Notes: a model not told the origin generated them from the sequence alone. 64,000 nucleotides of DNA from Nitrincola lacisaponensis (GCF_000691225.1 NZ_JMSZ01000042.1:248001-312000); one strand, 5' to 3'; positions 11,126 to 20,861 are shown, counted from the stretch's first letter. A program made the numbers and translations.

Positions 11126-13726
11126 ATGAATACTGAATTCCGCAAACCCCTTCCCGGTACCAGCCTTGACTACTTCGACACCCGTGCGGCGGTTGAAGCC
11201 ATCCAGCCCGGTGCTTATGAAACCCTGCCTTACACCTCTCGTGTACTGGCCGAACAGCTGGTGCGCCGCTGTGAACCCGAAGACCTGACCGATGCGCTGA
11301 AACAGCTGATCGAGCGCAAGCAGGAGCTGGACTTCCCCTGGTACCCCGCCCGTGTGGTGTGCCACGACATTCTGGGTCAGACCGCTCTGGTGGATCTGGC
11401 CGGTCTGCGTGATGCCATCGCTGAAAAAGGCGGTGATCCATCCAAGGTCAACCCGGTGGTACCTACCCAACTGATTGTTGACCACTCGCTGGCTGTGGAA
11501 GCCCCCGGTTTTGATCCCGATGCGTTTGAAAAGAACCGTGCCATTGAAGACCGTCGTAACGAAGACCGTTTCCACTTCATCGAGTGGACCAAAACCGCGT
11601 TCAAAAACGTCGACGTGATTCCTGCCGGTAACGGCATCATGCACCAGATCAACCTGGAGAAGATGTCTCCGGTGATTCAGGCACGTGATGGCGTGGCTTT
11701 CCCCGATACCTGTGTCGGTACGGATTCCCACACTCCGCACGTGGATGCCCTGGGTGTGATTGCCATCGGTGTCGGTGGTCTGGAAGCCGAAACTGTCATG
11801 CTGGGTCTGCCTTCCATGATGCGCCTGCCGGATATCGTCGGTGTGGAACTGGTGGGCAAGCGTCAGCCCGGCATCACGGCCACGGATATCGTCCTGGCCT
11901 TGACCGAGTTCCTGCGCAAGGAGCGAGTCGTCGGTGCTTACCTGGAGTTCTTCGGTGAAGGTGCTTCCAGCCTGTCCATCGGTGACCGCGCCACCATCTC
12001 CAACATGACACCGGAATACGGTGCCACTGCCGCGATGTTCTACATCGACGAGCAGACCCTTGATTACCTGAAGCTGACCGGTCGTGAGCCGGAGCAGGTG
12101 GCACTGGTTGAAAACTACGCCAAAACCACAGGCCTGTGGGCTGACAGTCTGGTCAAAGCCCAGTACCCGCGTGTATTGAAGTTTGACCTGTCCAGCGTGG
12201 TTCGCACCATGGCTGGTCCTTCCAACCCGCATGCCCGTGTTTCCACCAGCGATCTGGCGGCCAAAGGCATTGCCGGTAATCTGGACGCAGCACGCAAGCA
12301 GGAAGAGCAGGGCCTGATGCCTGATGGCGCGGTCATCATTGCGGCCATCACCTCCTGTACCAACACCTCCAACCCGCGCAACGTGGTCGCGGCCGGTCTG
12401 CTGGCGAAAAAAGCCAACGAGCTGGGTCTGGTGCGCAAGCCTTGGGTTAAATCTTCCTTTGCGCCTGGCTCCAAAGTCGCCCGCCTGTATCTGGAAGAAG
12501 CCGGTCTGCTGCCTGAGCTGGAAAAACTCGGTTTTGGTATCGTGGCTTATGCCTGCACCACCTGTAACGGCATGTCCGGTGCACTGGACCCGAAAATCCA
12601 GCAGGAAATCATCGACCGTGACCTTTACGCCACGGCGGTGCTGTCCGGTAACCGTAACTTTGATGGCCGTATTCACCCCTACGCCAAGCAGGCCTTCCTG
12701 GCGTCACCGCCACTGGTCGTGGCTTATGCACTGGCCGGTACCGTGCGTTTTGACATCGAAAAAGACGTGCTGGGCACCGACAAGAACGGTAACCCGATCA
12801 CCCTGAAAGACCTCTGGCCGTCTGATGAAGAAATCGACGCCATTGTGGCTTCCAGCGTGAAGCCTGAACAGTTCAAGCAGGTCTACATCCCGATGTTTGA
12901 TCTGGATCGTGGTCAGGAAGCCGAAAGCCCACTGTATGACTGGCGCCCGATGTCCACCTACATCCGTCGTCCGCCTTACTGGGAAGGTGCTCTGGCCGGT
13001 GAGCGCACCATGAAAGGCATGCGTCCGCTGGCCATCCTGCCGGACAACATCACCACCGACCACCTGTCACCGTCCAACGCCATCATGATGGACTCTGCCG
13101 CCGGTGAGTACCTGCACAAGATGGGCGTGCCGGAAGAAGACTTCAACTCTTACGCCACTCACCGTGGTGACCACCTGACCGCTCAGCGGGCCACCTTTGC
13201 CAACCCGAAACTGATCAACGAAATGGCCGTGGTGGATGGTCAGGTCAAACAGGGTTCACTGGCGCGCGTGGAGCCGGAAGGCAAGGTCATGCGCATGTGG
13301 GAAGCGATTGAAACCTACATGGAACGCAAACAGCCGCTGATCATTGTGGCCGGTGCGGATTATGGTCAGGGTTCTTCCCGTGACTGGGCTGCCAAGGGTG
13401 TGCGTCTGGCCGGTGTGGAAGTGATTGCCGCTGAAGGTTTTGAGCGCATTCACCGCACCAACCTGATCGGTATGGGTGTGCTGCCGCTGCAGTTTGAAGC
13501 TGGCACCACCCGCAAGACCCTGGGTCTGGATGGTACTGAAACCTACGATGTGGAAGGCGAGCTGGCACCCCGTGGCACCATGACCTTGGTCATCAACCGC
13601 AAGAATGGTGAACAGGTTAAAGTGCCTATGTTGTGTCGTTTAGACACCTACGCTGAGCTGAATGTCTACAAAGCGGGTGGTGTACTGCAGCGCTTCGCCC
13701 AGAACTTCTTAGAAGGTGCTGCGTAA
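11126..13726 (+). CDS. acnD: Fe/S-dependent 2-methylisocitrate dehydratase AcnD
   Basis: 866 residues, aconitase superfamily. Cluster-binding segments are seen as AAITSCTNTSNP and YACTTCNGMSG. The swivel domain near the C-terminus holds GADYGQGSSRDWAAKG and the substrate-binding ERIHRTNLIGMGVLP. AcnD dehydrates 2-methylcitrate to 2-methyl-cis-aconitate and replaces the cofactor-free PrpD in many proteobacteria. It requires PrpF, which is encoded just downstream. The gene has strong third-position C/G preference, giving long spurious open frames on the opposite strand. Confidence 0.95.
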   Translation: MNTEFRKPLPGTSLDYFDTRAAVEAIQPGAYETLPYTSRVLAEQLVRRCEPEDLTDALKQLIERKQELDFPWYPARVVCHDILGQTALVDLAGLRDAIAEKGGDPSKVNPVVPTQLIVDHSLAVEAPGFDPDAFEKNRAIEDRRNEDRFHFIEWTKTAFKNVDVIPAGNGIMHQINLEKMSPVIQARDGVAFPDTCVGTDSHTPHVDALGVIAIGVGGLEAETVMLGLPSMMRLPDIVGVELVGKRQPGITATDIVLALTEFLRKERVVGAYLEFFGEGASSLSIGDRATISNMTPEYGATAAMFYIDEQTLDYLKLTGREPEQVALVENYAKTTGLWADSLVKAQYPRVLKFDLSSVVRTMAGPSNPHARVSTSDLAAKGIAGNLDAARKQEEQGLMPDGAVIIAAITSCTNTSNPRNVVAAGLLAKKANELGLVRKPWVKSSFAPGSKVARLYLEEAGLLPELEKLGFGIVAYACTTCNGMSGALDPKIQQEIIDRDLYATAVLSGNRNFDGRIHPYAKQAFLASPPLVVAYALAGTVRFDIEKDVLGTDKNGNPITLKDLWPSDEEIDAIVASSVKPEQFKQVYIPMFDLDRGQEAESPLYDWRPMSTYIRRPPYWEGALAGERTMKGMRPLAILPDNITTDHLSPSNAIMMDSAAGEYLHKMGVPEEDFNSYATHRGDHLTAQRATFANPKLINEMAVVDGQVKQGSLARVEPEGKVMRMWEAIETYMERKQPLIIVAGADYGQGSSRDWAAKGVRLAGVEVIAAEGFERIHRTNLIGMGVLPLQFEAGTTRKTLGLDGTETYDVEGELAPRGTMTLVINRKNGEQVKVPMLCRLDTYAELNVYKAGGVLQRFAQNFLEGAA

Positions 13727-13741
13727 CTGCGCTCTATAGAA

Positions 13742-13844
13742 GGGAACGGGTCTTATCTGGTTGGACCGTCTGTTGCCAGGGATGGCAACAGCGAGCCCCC
13801 AGGGAAGGGTTCACGGCGTGTCCAAACAGATAAGACCTGTTCCC
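13742..13844. repeat. nested 103-bp inverted-repeat element between acnD and prpF
   Basis: Outer arms of 25 bases (13742-13766 and 13820-13844) pair with only two mismatches, for example GGTCTTATCTG with CAGATAAGACC. Inside lies a perfect 9-bp hairpin, CTGTTGCCA / TGGCAACAG, around GGGA (13770-13791). Between them is GCGAGCCCCCAGGGA followed by GGTTCACGGCGT. From memory, this core resembles an interspersed element seen in intergenic regions of marine gammaproteobacteria. Only one copy was noticed in this window. It sits inside an operon and could attenuate or stabilise the transcript ahead of prpF. Confidence 0.7.
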
Positions 13845-13891
13845 GTCTTGCACCGAAGATTGGGTGTTGTAACCTTTTAAGGAGACATGTT

Positions 13892-15070
13892 ATGTCCAGT
13901 GTTCCCCAGATCAAGATTCCCGCCACCTACATGCGCGGCGGCACTTCCAAGGGTGTATTTTTCAGCCTGACCGACCTGCCCGAAGTGGCGCAGGTGCCGG
14001 GTGAGGCACGTGACAAGATTCTGCAGCGGGTGATCGGCAGTCCTGATCCTTACGGCCAGCAGATTGACGGTATGGGTGGTGCCACTTCCAGCACCTCCAA
14101 AACCGTGATTCTGGCCAAAAGTGAACAGCCGGATCACGATGTGGATTACCTGTTTGGTCAGGTCGCCATCAATAAGGCCTTTGTCGACTGGTCCGGTAAC
14201 TGCGGTAACCTCACCGGTGCCGTGGGTGCCTTTGCCATCAGCAAGGGTCTGGTGGATGCTTCACGCATTCCGGAAAACGGCATCTGCACCGTGCGTATCT
14301 GGCAGAAGAACATCGGTAAAACCATCATTGCCCATGTACCGATCACTAACGGTGAAGTACAGGAAACCGGTGATTTTGAACTGGATGGTGTGACCTTCCC
14401 GGCAGCCGAGGTGGTGATTGAGTTCATGGACCCCGCCGATGGTGAAGGCTCGATGTTCCCCACCGGTAATGTGGTGGATGAGCTGGAAGTGCCCGGCATC
14501 GGCACCTTCAAAGCCACCATGATCAACTCCGGTATTCCGACCATTTTTGTCAATGCCGCGGATATCGGTTACACCGGTACCGAGCTGCAGAAAGACATCA
14601 ACTCGGATGCCGAGGCGCTGGCAAAATTTGAAACCATGCGTGCTTATGGCGCGGTGAAGATGGGTCTGATCAAGGATATTTCTGAAGCCGCCGCCCGTCA
14701 GCACACCCCCAAGATCGCCTTTGTTGCTCCGGCCACAGACTATGTCACCTCCAGTGGTAAAAACCTGCAAGCGGGTGATATTGATCTTTGTGTTCGTGCG
14801 CTTTCCATGGGCAAGCTGCACCACGCCATGATGGGCACGGCTTCTGTAGCCATTGCCACGGCTGCGGCCGTGCCGGGCACACTGGTGAACCTGGCTGCCG
14901 GTGGCGGAGAGCGGGATGCCGTGACCTTCGGTCATCCTTCCGGCACCCTGCGCGTCGGTGCCGCGGCTGCATTGGTCGACGGTGAATGGACGGCTACCAA
15001 AGCGGTGATGAGCCGCAGTGCGCGGGTACTGATGGAAGGCTGGGTGCGTATTCCCGGTGATGCATTTTAA
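13892..15070 (+). CDS. prpF: 2-methylaconitate cis-trans isomerase PrpF
   Basis: 392 residues. The start MSSVPQIKIPATYMRGGTSK is characteristic of PrpF, a diaminopimelate-epimerase-fold isomerase. It converts between cis and trans 2-methylaconitate and lets AcnD serve in the methylcitrate cycle. GGAG stands a few bases before the ATG. It is the last gene of the operon and is followed by an intrinsic terminator. Confidence 0.95.
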   Translation: MSSVPQIKIPATYMRGGTSKGVFFSLTDLPEVAQVPGEARDKILQRVIGSPDPYGQQIDGMGGATSSTSKTVILAKSEQPDHDVDYLFGQVAINKAFVDWSGNCGNLTGAVGAFAISKGLVDASRIPENGICTVRIWQKNIGKTIIAHVPITNGEVQETGDFELDGVTFPAAEVVIEFMDPADGEGSMFPTGNVVDELEVPGIGTFKATMINSGIPTIFVNAADIGYTGTELQKDINSDAEALAKFETMRAYGAVKMGLIKDISEAAARQHTPKIAFVAPATDYVTSSGKNLQAGDIDLCVRALSMGKLHHAMMGTASVAIATAAAVPGTLVNLAAGGGERDAVTFGHPSGTLRVGAAAALVDGEWTATKAVMSRSARVLMEGWVRIPGDAF

Positions 15071-15116
15071 GCGATTCAGTTTTGCTCAAGGCTTGTTGTC
15101 CCCCTGAGTGAGAACA

Positions 15117-15177
15117 CATGGAGGCTTGTTAAAAACCTCCATGGTCTTTGAAGCCCAACCCTGTTGGGCTTATTTTT
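15117..15177 (+). terminator. prp operon terminator
   Basis: A first hairpin pairs CATGGAGG (15117-15124) with CCTCCATG (15136-15143). A second, stronger candidate pairs AGCCCAAC (15152-15159) with GTTGGGCT (15163-15170) around a three-base loop, followed by TATTTTTT. The second has full intrinsic-terminator form for plus-strand transcripts and touches the 3' end of the convergent DUF2892 gene. Confidence 0.78.
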
Positions 15178-15367
15178 TGATGCCGCAGGTGTTAATGCCC
15201 AACAGGCTGTATGCCGGGCAACGTCCTGCCAGCCCTGTAATCAGTGGCAGGATACCGATCCAGGTCCAGGGTGTGCCAGTACCCATGATTGCCAGTATGA
15301 GCAGAATCGCGCCCACCAGAATGCGTGCAATTTTGTCTATTCCGCCTACATTTACTTTCAAGTCCAT
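15170..15367 (-). CDS. DUF2892 (YgaP-like) small inner-membrane protein
   Basis: 65 residues with the usual DUF2892 pattern: MDLKVNVGGIDKIARILVG start, two hydrophobic helices (about residues 16-30 and 32-50) and a C-terminal CPAYSLLGINTCG. The two cysteines are typical of the family. Members are small membrane proteins, sometimes fused to rhodanese domains; the function is unknown. It converges on prpF and is divergent from the ferredoxin-NADP reductase gene. The 191 bases upstream are very AT-rich and promoter-like. Confidence 0.85.
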   Translation of the reverse strand: MDLKVNVGGIDKIARILVGAILLILAIMGTGTPWTWIGILPLITGLAGRCPAYSLLGINTCGIKK

Positions 15368-15558
15368 AGTGCTCTCCTCTGTTAAGTCGAGTGATCCAAT
15401 TTAGTCAGTTTACTTTATATTAGACTATCCTTAATAGAAAGCGTGTTTTTTATATTCATTTATGGCATTAAAAAATATCTAATAATTCTTTTATTTTATA
15501 TGAGCCGATGCGTTAAAGTGCAAACACTATTCATTTGCATTTAATGGGAAGATCGAGG

Positions 15559-16329
15559 ATGTCCAATCTGCAGAAAGAGACAGTGCTTGAAGTGCAGCAC
15601 TGGAATGATACCTTGTTCAGCTTTAAAACTACCCGTGATCAGGGTTTTCGTTTCAAAAACGGACACTTCACCATGATAGGTCTGGAAGTGGAAGGCAAGC
15701 CATTGTTGCGAGCTTACAGCATTGCCAGCGCCAATTATGAAGAAAATCTGGAGTTTTTCAGTATCAAGGTGCCTGATGGTCCGCTGACATCGCGTTTGCA
15801 GCAGATTCAGCCGGGTGATCAGATCTATATCAGTCGTAAGCCAACAGGTACGTTACTGACTGATTTTTTGTTGCCAGGCAAGCATCTGTATTTGTTGGCA
15901 ACCGGAACCGGCCTGGCACCGTTCATGAGTATTATCAAAGACCCTGAGGTCTACGAACTCTACGAAAAAGTCATTCTGGTCCACGGCGTGCGTCACGTTT
16001 CCGAGCTGGCATATCAGGAGGAGATTCAGCATGCATTACCTAAAAATGAATTTTTTGGTGAGCAAATCGCTGAGCAGCTGCTTTATTACCCGACAGTGAC
16101 CCGTGAGCCCTACATCAATCAGGGACGTATCACTAACCTGATGCTGGATGGCAAGTTGTTTGAAGATCTGGGTATGCCCGCACCCAACCTTGAAGATGAC
16201 CGTTTTATGTTGTGCGGCAGTCCAGCCATGTTGCAGGACTTGACGCGAGTACTGGATGATTGGGGATTCAAGGAAACCCGCAAGGGTGTGCACGGTGAAT
16301 ACGTGATCGAGCGTGCATTTGTAGACTGA
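15559..16329 (+). CDS. fpr: ferredoxin--NADP+ reductase
   Basis: 256 residues from the ATG at 15559, chosen because GGGAAG precedes it and MSNLQKETVLEVQHW is the usual family start; an ATG-like codon eight codons upstream is less likely. FAD-binding RAYSIASANYEE and NADP-binding LLATGTGLAPFMSI are visible, and the protein ends in YVIERAFVD with the aromatic/acidic tail of bacterial Fpr. It passes electrons between NADPH and ferredoxin or flavodoxin, and may feed ferredoxin-dependent enzymes such as CysI. The upstream intergenic stretch is AT-rich, and no regulator site was pinned down. Confidence 0.92.
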   Translation: MSNLQKETVLEVQHWNDTLFSFKTTRDQGFRFKNGHFTMIGLEVEGKPLLRAYSIASANYEENLEFFSIKVPDGPLTSRLQQIQPGDQIYISRKPTGTLLTDFLLPGKHLYLLATGTGLAPFMSIIKDPEVYELYEKVILVHGVRHVSELAYQEEIQHALPKNEFFGEQIAEQLLYYPTVTREPYINQGRITNLMLDGKLFEDLGMPAPNLEDDRFMLCGSPAMLQDLTRVLDDWGFKETRKGVHGEYVIERAFVD

Positions 16330-16335
16330 GGTGGT

Positions 16336-16373
16336 ACGGGTCACAGGCTGTATTGTAGCGGCCTGTGCCCCGT
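16336..16373. terminator. stem-loop between convergent fpr and proS
   Basis: ACGGG (16336-16340) and ACAGGC (16343-16348) pair with GCCTGT (16361-16366) and CCCGT (16369-16373), with a 2x2 internal mismatch and a 12-base loop. It lies in the 52-base gap between two convergent genes and probably serves as a bidirectional terminator. Confidence 0.55.
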
Positions 16374-16381
16374 CTTCTCTA

Positions 16382-18097
16382 TTAACTCAGCTGTTGTTGC
16401 AGAAATGCGAGGGCATCATCTGCCGCAATATCGCGTGATTCAGCATCGCGACGGTGTTTGTATTCCAGTGTGCCATTGTTGAGACCACGCTCGGAAATGA
16501 CCAGACGGTGCGGAATGCCGATCAGTTCCATATCGGCAAATTTCACACCAGGACGCTCCTTGCGGTCATCCAGGAATACATCGATACCGGCTGCATTCAG
16601 TGCGGCATACAGTGCATCGGCTTTTTCACGCACGGTTTCGGACTTGTCATAGTTCAGTGGTACCAGTGCAACGGTGAAAGGGGCGAGGGCTTCAGACCAG
16701 ATGATGCCGTTATCATCGTGATTCTGCTCAATGGCAGCGGCGACGACACGGGTAACACCGATACCGTAACACCCCATCTCCATGACCACCGCTTTGCCGT
16801 TTTCATCCAGCACGGTTGCGTTCATTGCTGTTGAGTAACTGTTGCCCAGTTGAAACACATGCCCGACTTCAATACCGCGCTTGATTTCCAGGGTACCCTG
16901 ACCGCAGGGGCTGGGATCGCCAGCAACCACATTGCGCAGATCAGCCACTTCGGGCATGGGCAGATCACGTTCCCAGTTAATGCCGAAATAGTGTTTGTCA
17001 TCGATGTTCGCGCCGGCGCCAAAATCAGCCATCACGGCAACGCTGCGATCAATAATGCAGGGGATTGGCAAATTGATAGGTCCGAGAGAACCGGGCCCGG
17101 CGCCAACTACTGCACGAATCTCTTCTTCCGTTGCCATGCGCAGCGGGCTGGCAACCTGAGGCAGTTTTTCAGCCTTGATCTCATTCAGTTCATGGTCACC
17201 GCGAATCAACAAGGCGACAAAGTCTGCATCACATTCATCACTGGCTGCGACGATCAGAGTTTTAATGGTCTTCTCGATTGCCAGATTAAAACCGTTTACC
17301 AGTGCAGCGATGGTTTTGGTATCAGGGGTATCAACCAGACGCATCTCTTCGCTGGGCGCAGGGCGTGTAGTTGCGGGTGCCAGGGCTTCAGCTTTTTCAA
17401 TGTTGGCGGCATAGCTGCCGCTGTCGGAGAAAGCAATATCATCTTCTCCAGAAGCGGCCAGCACGTGAAATTCATGCGAGGAGTTGCCGCCAATAGAGCC
17501 GTTGTCCGCAAGTACAGGACGGAAGTCCAGCCCCAGTCGGGTAAAGATACGACTGTAGGCGTCATACATGCGGTCATAGGTTTCCTGTAATGATTCACGG
17601 CTGGTGTGGAAGGAGTAAGCATCCTTCATGATGAACTCACGTGAGCGCATCACACCAAAGCGCGGACGGATCTCGTCACGAAACTTGGTCTGAATCTGGT
17701 AGAAATTGGCGGGCAACTGCTTGTAGCTGCGAATCTCCCGGCGAATCATGTCGGTAATCACTTCTTCGTGGGTCGGGCCGACACAGAAGTCACGTTGATG
17801 ACGGTCCTGGATACGCAGCAGCTCAGGGCCATACTTCTCCCAGCGGCCAGACTCCTGCCACAGCTCGGCGGGCTGTACAGCGGGCATCAGTACTTCCTGG
17901 GCACCTGCTGCATCCATCTCTTCGCGGACGATACGTTCAACCTTGCGCAGTGTCCGCAGTCCCAGGGGCAACCAGGTATAGAGGCCTGAAGCCAGTTTGC
18001 GGATCATACCGGCCCGAAGCATCAGCTGATGGCTGATGACTTCAGCATCGGAAGGGGTTTCTTTCAGGGTTGAAATCAGGTATTGACTGGCGCGCAT
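16382..18097 (-). CDS. proS: prolyl-tRNA synthetase
   Basis: 571 residues, the length of bacterial-type ProRS with the INS editing domain inserted between motifs 2 and 3. [20 protein letters not shown] and [18 protein letters not shown] are nearly invariant starts. Motif 2 shows as [21 protein letters not shown] (split here as [10 protein letters not shown] and [11 protein letters not shown]). It charges tRNA-Pro with proline. DUF523 follows upstream on the same strand, 41 bases away. Confidence 0.97.
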   Translation of the reverse strand: MRASQYLISTLKETPSDAEVISHQLMLRAGMIRKLASGLYTWLPLGLRTLRKVERIVREEMDAAGAQEVLMPAVQPAELWQESGRWEKYGPELLRIQDRHQRDFCVGPTHEEVITDMIRREIRSYKQLPANFYQIQTKFRDEIRPRFGVMRSREFIMKDAYSFHTSRESLQETYDRMYDAYSRIFTRLGLDFRPVLADNGSIGGNSSHEFHVLAASGEDDIAFSDSGSYAANIEKAEALAPATTRPAPSEEMRLVDTPDTKTIAALVNGFNLAIEKTIKTLIVAASDECDADFVALLIRGDHELNEIKAEKLPQVASPLRMATEEEIRAVVGAGPGSLGPINLPIPCIIDRSVAVMADFGAGANIDDKHYFGINWERDLPMPEVADLRNVVAGDPSPCGQGTLEIKRGIEVGHVFQLGNSYSTAMNATVLDENGKAVVMEMGCYGIGVTRVVAAAIEQNHDDNGIIWSEALAPFTVALVPLNYDKSETVREKADALYAALNAAGIDVFLDDRKERPGVKFADMELIGIPHRLVISERGLNNGTLEYKHRRDAESRDIAADDALAFLQQQLS

Positions 18098-18138
18098 AGG
18101 GAAGCGATTCCGTAGTTGACGAAAAAATGGCCTTCATT

Positions 18139-18615
18139 TTAGGCCGCTTCGGTCTGCGCTTCAACAAAGCGTATCAGTTCTTCCAACTGGTGTTCATTAA
18201 ATACCGGTATTCCATTGCGAATCAGTTCATCTGCTGCGACGCCGGGTGCTTCGGTGAGGGTGCCAGAGAAACTGCCATCATAGATTTGCGTATTGCCGCA
18301 GGACGGGCTGCGGGATTTCATCAGCGCACAACAGACACTGTGCTGTTTGGCCAGCTTAAGAGTGGCTTCAGCGCCAGCAAGAAATTCGGGCGTGACATCG
18401 TCACCTTCACGGGTGGTCACCAGAATAGGAAAGCGGGATTGTGTTTCTGCGGGTGGCCGAGGTGTTGGCAGGCCTCCCAGTGACTCGGGGCAGACCATTA
18501 ACAGTCGTCCCTGGGCCTTCCAGCGTTGCAGGGCAGGATGCTCCAGCAGGTTGTCGCGTCCATCATAACGTACCTTGGCACCCATCAGACAGGCGCTGAC
18601 CAGTATCTTATCCAT
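18139..18615 (-). CDS. DUF523 domain protein
   Basis: 158 residues with the family's fixed pattern: ILVSACLMGAKVRYDG at the N-terminus, VCPESLGGLPTPRPPAE, and SRSPSCG in the middle. Several conserved cysteines suggest metal or Fe-S binding, but no activity is established for the family. It lies upstream of proS on the same strand. A sequence resembling an FNR/ANR half-palindrome pair is found about 80 bases before the start, which would fit low-oxygen control if real. Confidence 0.85.
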   Translation of the reverse strand: MDKILVSACLMGAKVRYDGRDNLLEHPALQRWKAQGRLLMVCPESLGGLPTPRPPAETQSRFPILVTTREGDDVTPEFLAGAEATLKLAKQHSVCCALMKSRSPSCGNTQIYDGSFSGTLTEAPGVAADELIRNGIPVFNEHQLEELIRFVEAQTEAA

Positions 18616-18690
18616 CGTCCATTGTTCCTGAACTTGTATTTATAATTATTGTACGGACACTATTTTACCGTCTGATGACGCGTCATGCTA

Positions 18691-18704
18691 CTGATCAGGA
18701 TCAA
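18691..18704. promoter_or_regulatory. possible FNR/ANR box
   Basis: CTGATCAGGATCAA matches the FNR/ANR consensus TTGAT-N4-ATCAA except for the first base. It lies about 76-90 bases upstream of the DUF523 start and just past the stop of the response regulator. A single near match of this size arises by chance, so confidence is low. Confidence 0.33.
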
Positions 18705-18723
18705 GCCCTGCTCAATCCTTTGT

Positions 18724-19350
18724 CTAAGGCAGGGTGATACCTGATTGCGTCAATCGATTGCCCATATTGACCAGTACCGGCAAGCTGCTGGCCTGCATTT
18801 TGGACATGACCCGGGCACGGTGAACCTCAACTGTTTTGGGGCTGATGCCGAGTGCTTCCGCAATCTCGCGGTTGGCTTGCCCCTCAATCACCAGTGCCAT
18901 GACTTCGCGCTCTCGCTGACTCAGGTTATGGTAGCGTTGCTTGAGTGCCTGTGTTTCGCCATGGGCTTTAAAGCGCTGTTCAGCCTCCTGTAAAGCCTTG
19001 CTGACCAGATTCAGTACCCGGCGATCATCGAAGGGCTTTTCAATAAAATCCAGCGCACCAGCCTTGATGGCATTGACAGCCATCGGGATGTCGCCATGAC
19101 CACTGATCAGAATGACAGGCAACTGAATATCCCGTTCCTGCAGGATCTGCTGCAGTGCCAGACCATTGGTTCCCGGCATGCGAACATCAAGCAACAGGCA
19201 GCCTTGTTCTCCCTGATAACGTTCAAGAAATTCGCTGGCAGAGCCGGCACAGATGACGCTATAGCCTGCGGAACTGAGTAACCATTGCATGGAGTCGCGA
19301 AAGTCCGTGTCATCGTCTACCAGGAATACGTATGTGTTATCTGTTTTCAT
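18724..19350 (-). CDS. FixJ/LuxR-type response regulator
   Basis: 208 residues. The receiver domain (about 5-120) has the acidic pair in FLVDDD, the phospho-acceptor Asp55 in LLLDVRMPG and the conserved lysine in IEKPF. The C-terminal LuxR-type helix-turn-helix (about 140-200) reads LSQREREVMALVIEGQANREIAEALGIS before turning into the recognition helix. It overlaps the histidine kinase stop in an ATGA arrangement, so the two are translationally coupled. The pair resembles FixLJ/TodST-style systems, but the input and targets are unknown. Confidence 0.92.
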   Translation of the reverse strand: MKTDNTYVFLVDDDTDFRDSMQWLLSSAGYSVICAGSASEFLERYQGEQGCLLLDVRMPGTNGLALQQILQERDIQLPVILISGHGDIPMAVNAIKAGALDFIEKPFDDRRVLNLVSKALQEAEQRFKAHGETQALKQRYHNLSQREREVMALVIEGQANREIAEALGISPKTVEVHRARVMSKMQASSLPVLVNMGNRLTQSGITLP

Positions 19351-20861
19351 TCTGTGTTTCTCGATGGCAGTTTGAAATGAAAGCAGCTCTGGCTTTGACC
19401 ATCGCTCTCGGCCCAGAGCTGGCCACCATGACTTTCAATCAGTGAACGTGAGATGGATAAACCCATTCCCAAGCCGTTTACTTTACTGGTGGTGAAGGGT
19501 TCAAACAACTGCGACATCATCTCGGGAGCTACGCCGCCTGCCTGATCGCATACACTGATCTGAACCTGCTGATTTTCCTGACGTGTTTTTATCTGAATCA
19601 GAGGCGATTCGCAAGGGTGACTGGCATAGGCCTCTATGGCGTTTCTCAACAGATTGATCAGTACCTGTTCAACCTGTACCCGGTCCCCGTACACGATTGG
19701 GCAGTCTGGATCGAGGTCAAACTGGAAGCAGATCTGCTGATCACGCGCATCCTGATTTAAAAATGTCATGACCTCATGACAACAGTCGTTGATATCAAAC
19801 GCGGTATATTGCACCTCGGTACGCTGCACAAAACGACGAATACGCCGGATGATTTCAGCCGCCCGGTGTGCCTGGCGTGAGATCAGTTCCAGGGCACGTC
19901 GTGTTTGCGAGACATCCTTGAGTTGCTGTTCTTCAATCTGTCGCAGGGTACCATTGCTATAGTTCAGGATGGTAGCCAGCGGTTGATTGATCTCGTGTGC
20001 CAGCTCTGTGGCCATCTCTCCGACTGATAACAGTCGAGACATGTGCGCCATTTCATTTTGTTGGCGCTTGTATTGTTGCTCGGCATGTTTGCGAGCTGTC
20101 ACATCACGACCGATCAGTGTGTAGTAGTCCACATGCTTGCGGTTATTGCGGTCACGGTGGGCAATAACTTCACGCAATTCAGCAACGCGACCACTGTCAT
20201 CATCCAGCGCCATAGGGATGGCACCGTGCCAGTTGCCCTGTTGTGCCGCCTGGTTGAGTGCAGGGACTACTGCTTCGTGAAAGAGTGCTTCTGTAAACAG
20301 ATGGGGCAGGCGGTTACGTAAAGTGGGGCCGGCACTGCTCAGGGTTCGCTGGGCTGACTCATTCTGATAGGTCAGAATCAGGCTGGTGTGCTGACAGAAC
20401 AGAATCATGTCTGATGAAGCTTCGACTACCTTGGCCAGACGTCGCGTAGCCTGTTGGGCCAGTTCTCGCTCAGTGACATCGCGAGACACACAAATGACTT
20501 CCAGCGGATGTCCCAGTTCATCGCGAATGGTACGGCTGGTGGTTTCGAACCAGATATAATGGCCGCGCTTGTGTCGATAGCGATACACATTGGTATAGAG
20601 ACCGTCACGATAGCGGACATCGCCCGTGCGGTTTTTCAGATTATCGGCATCGTCAGGGTGAAACAGGGCATAGCCAGATGTACCGATCACTTCTTCTGCC
20701 CGATAACCCAGCAGGGGTTCGATCGCCGGATTGACATCAATGAAGGTCCATTCCGGAGTGGCTGTATGGCGTGATATCAAATCGGTGGACTGTTCCGCCA
20801 GCAGCCGATAGCGGTTTGCTTCTTTCTGGCAGTGCAGTAGTGCTTGTTGCAAATCTGTCAT
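19347..20861 (-). CDS. soluble PAS-PAS sensor histidine kinase
   Basis: 504 residues from the ATG at 20861, preceded by AAGGAAA; an in-frame start ten codons upstream is less convincing. The first PAS domain spans about 15-130 (HPDDADNLKN, then a typical PAC segment YIWFETTSRTIRDE), and a second PAS-like domain spans about 140-260. The HisKA dimerisation region has the phospho-acceptor His289 in ELAHEINQPLA, and the ATPase domain follows with GLGMGLSISRSLIESHGG. No membrane segment is seen, so sensing is cytoplasmic, possibly of redox, oxygen or a small ligand. It is partnered with the FixJ-like regulator by a four-base overlap. Confidence 0.92.
   Translation of the reverse strand: MTDLQQALLHCQKEANRYRLLAEQSTDLISRHTATPEWTFIDVNPAIEPLLGYRAEEVIGTSGYALFHPDDADNLKNRTGDVRYRDGLYTNVYRYRHKRGHYIWFETTSRTIRDELGHPLEVICVSRDVTERELAQQATRRLAKVVEASSDMILFCQHTSLILTYQNESAQRTLSSAGPTLRNRLPHLFTEALFHEAVVPALNQAAQQGNWHGAIPMALDDDSGRVAELREVIAHRDRNNRKHVDYYTLIGRDVTARKHAEQQYKRQQNEMAHMSRLLSVGEMATELAHEINQPLATILNYSNGTLRQIEEQQLKDVSQTRRALELISRQAHRAAEIIRRIRRFVQRTEVQYTAFDINDCCHEVMTFLNQDARDQQICFQFDLDPDCPIVYGDRVQVEQVLINLLRNAIEAYASHPCESPLIQIKTRQENQQVQISVCDQAGGVAPEMMSQLFEPFTTSKVNGLGMGLSISRSLIESHGGQLWAESDGQSQSCFHFKLPSRNTE

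Noticed and set aside
10452-11441. 329-codon minus-strand frame across the prpC-acnD junction
   Set aside because: Low-complexity, arginine- and histidine-rich product, antisense to two well-identified genes.
11042-12676. 544-codon open frame on the minus strand opposite acnD
   Set aside because: It mirrors the strong third-position bias of acnD; the translation has no recognisable domain and lies wholly antisense to a clear gene.
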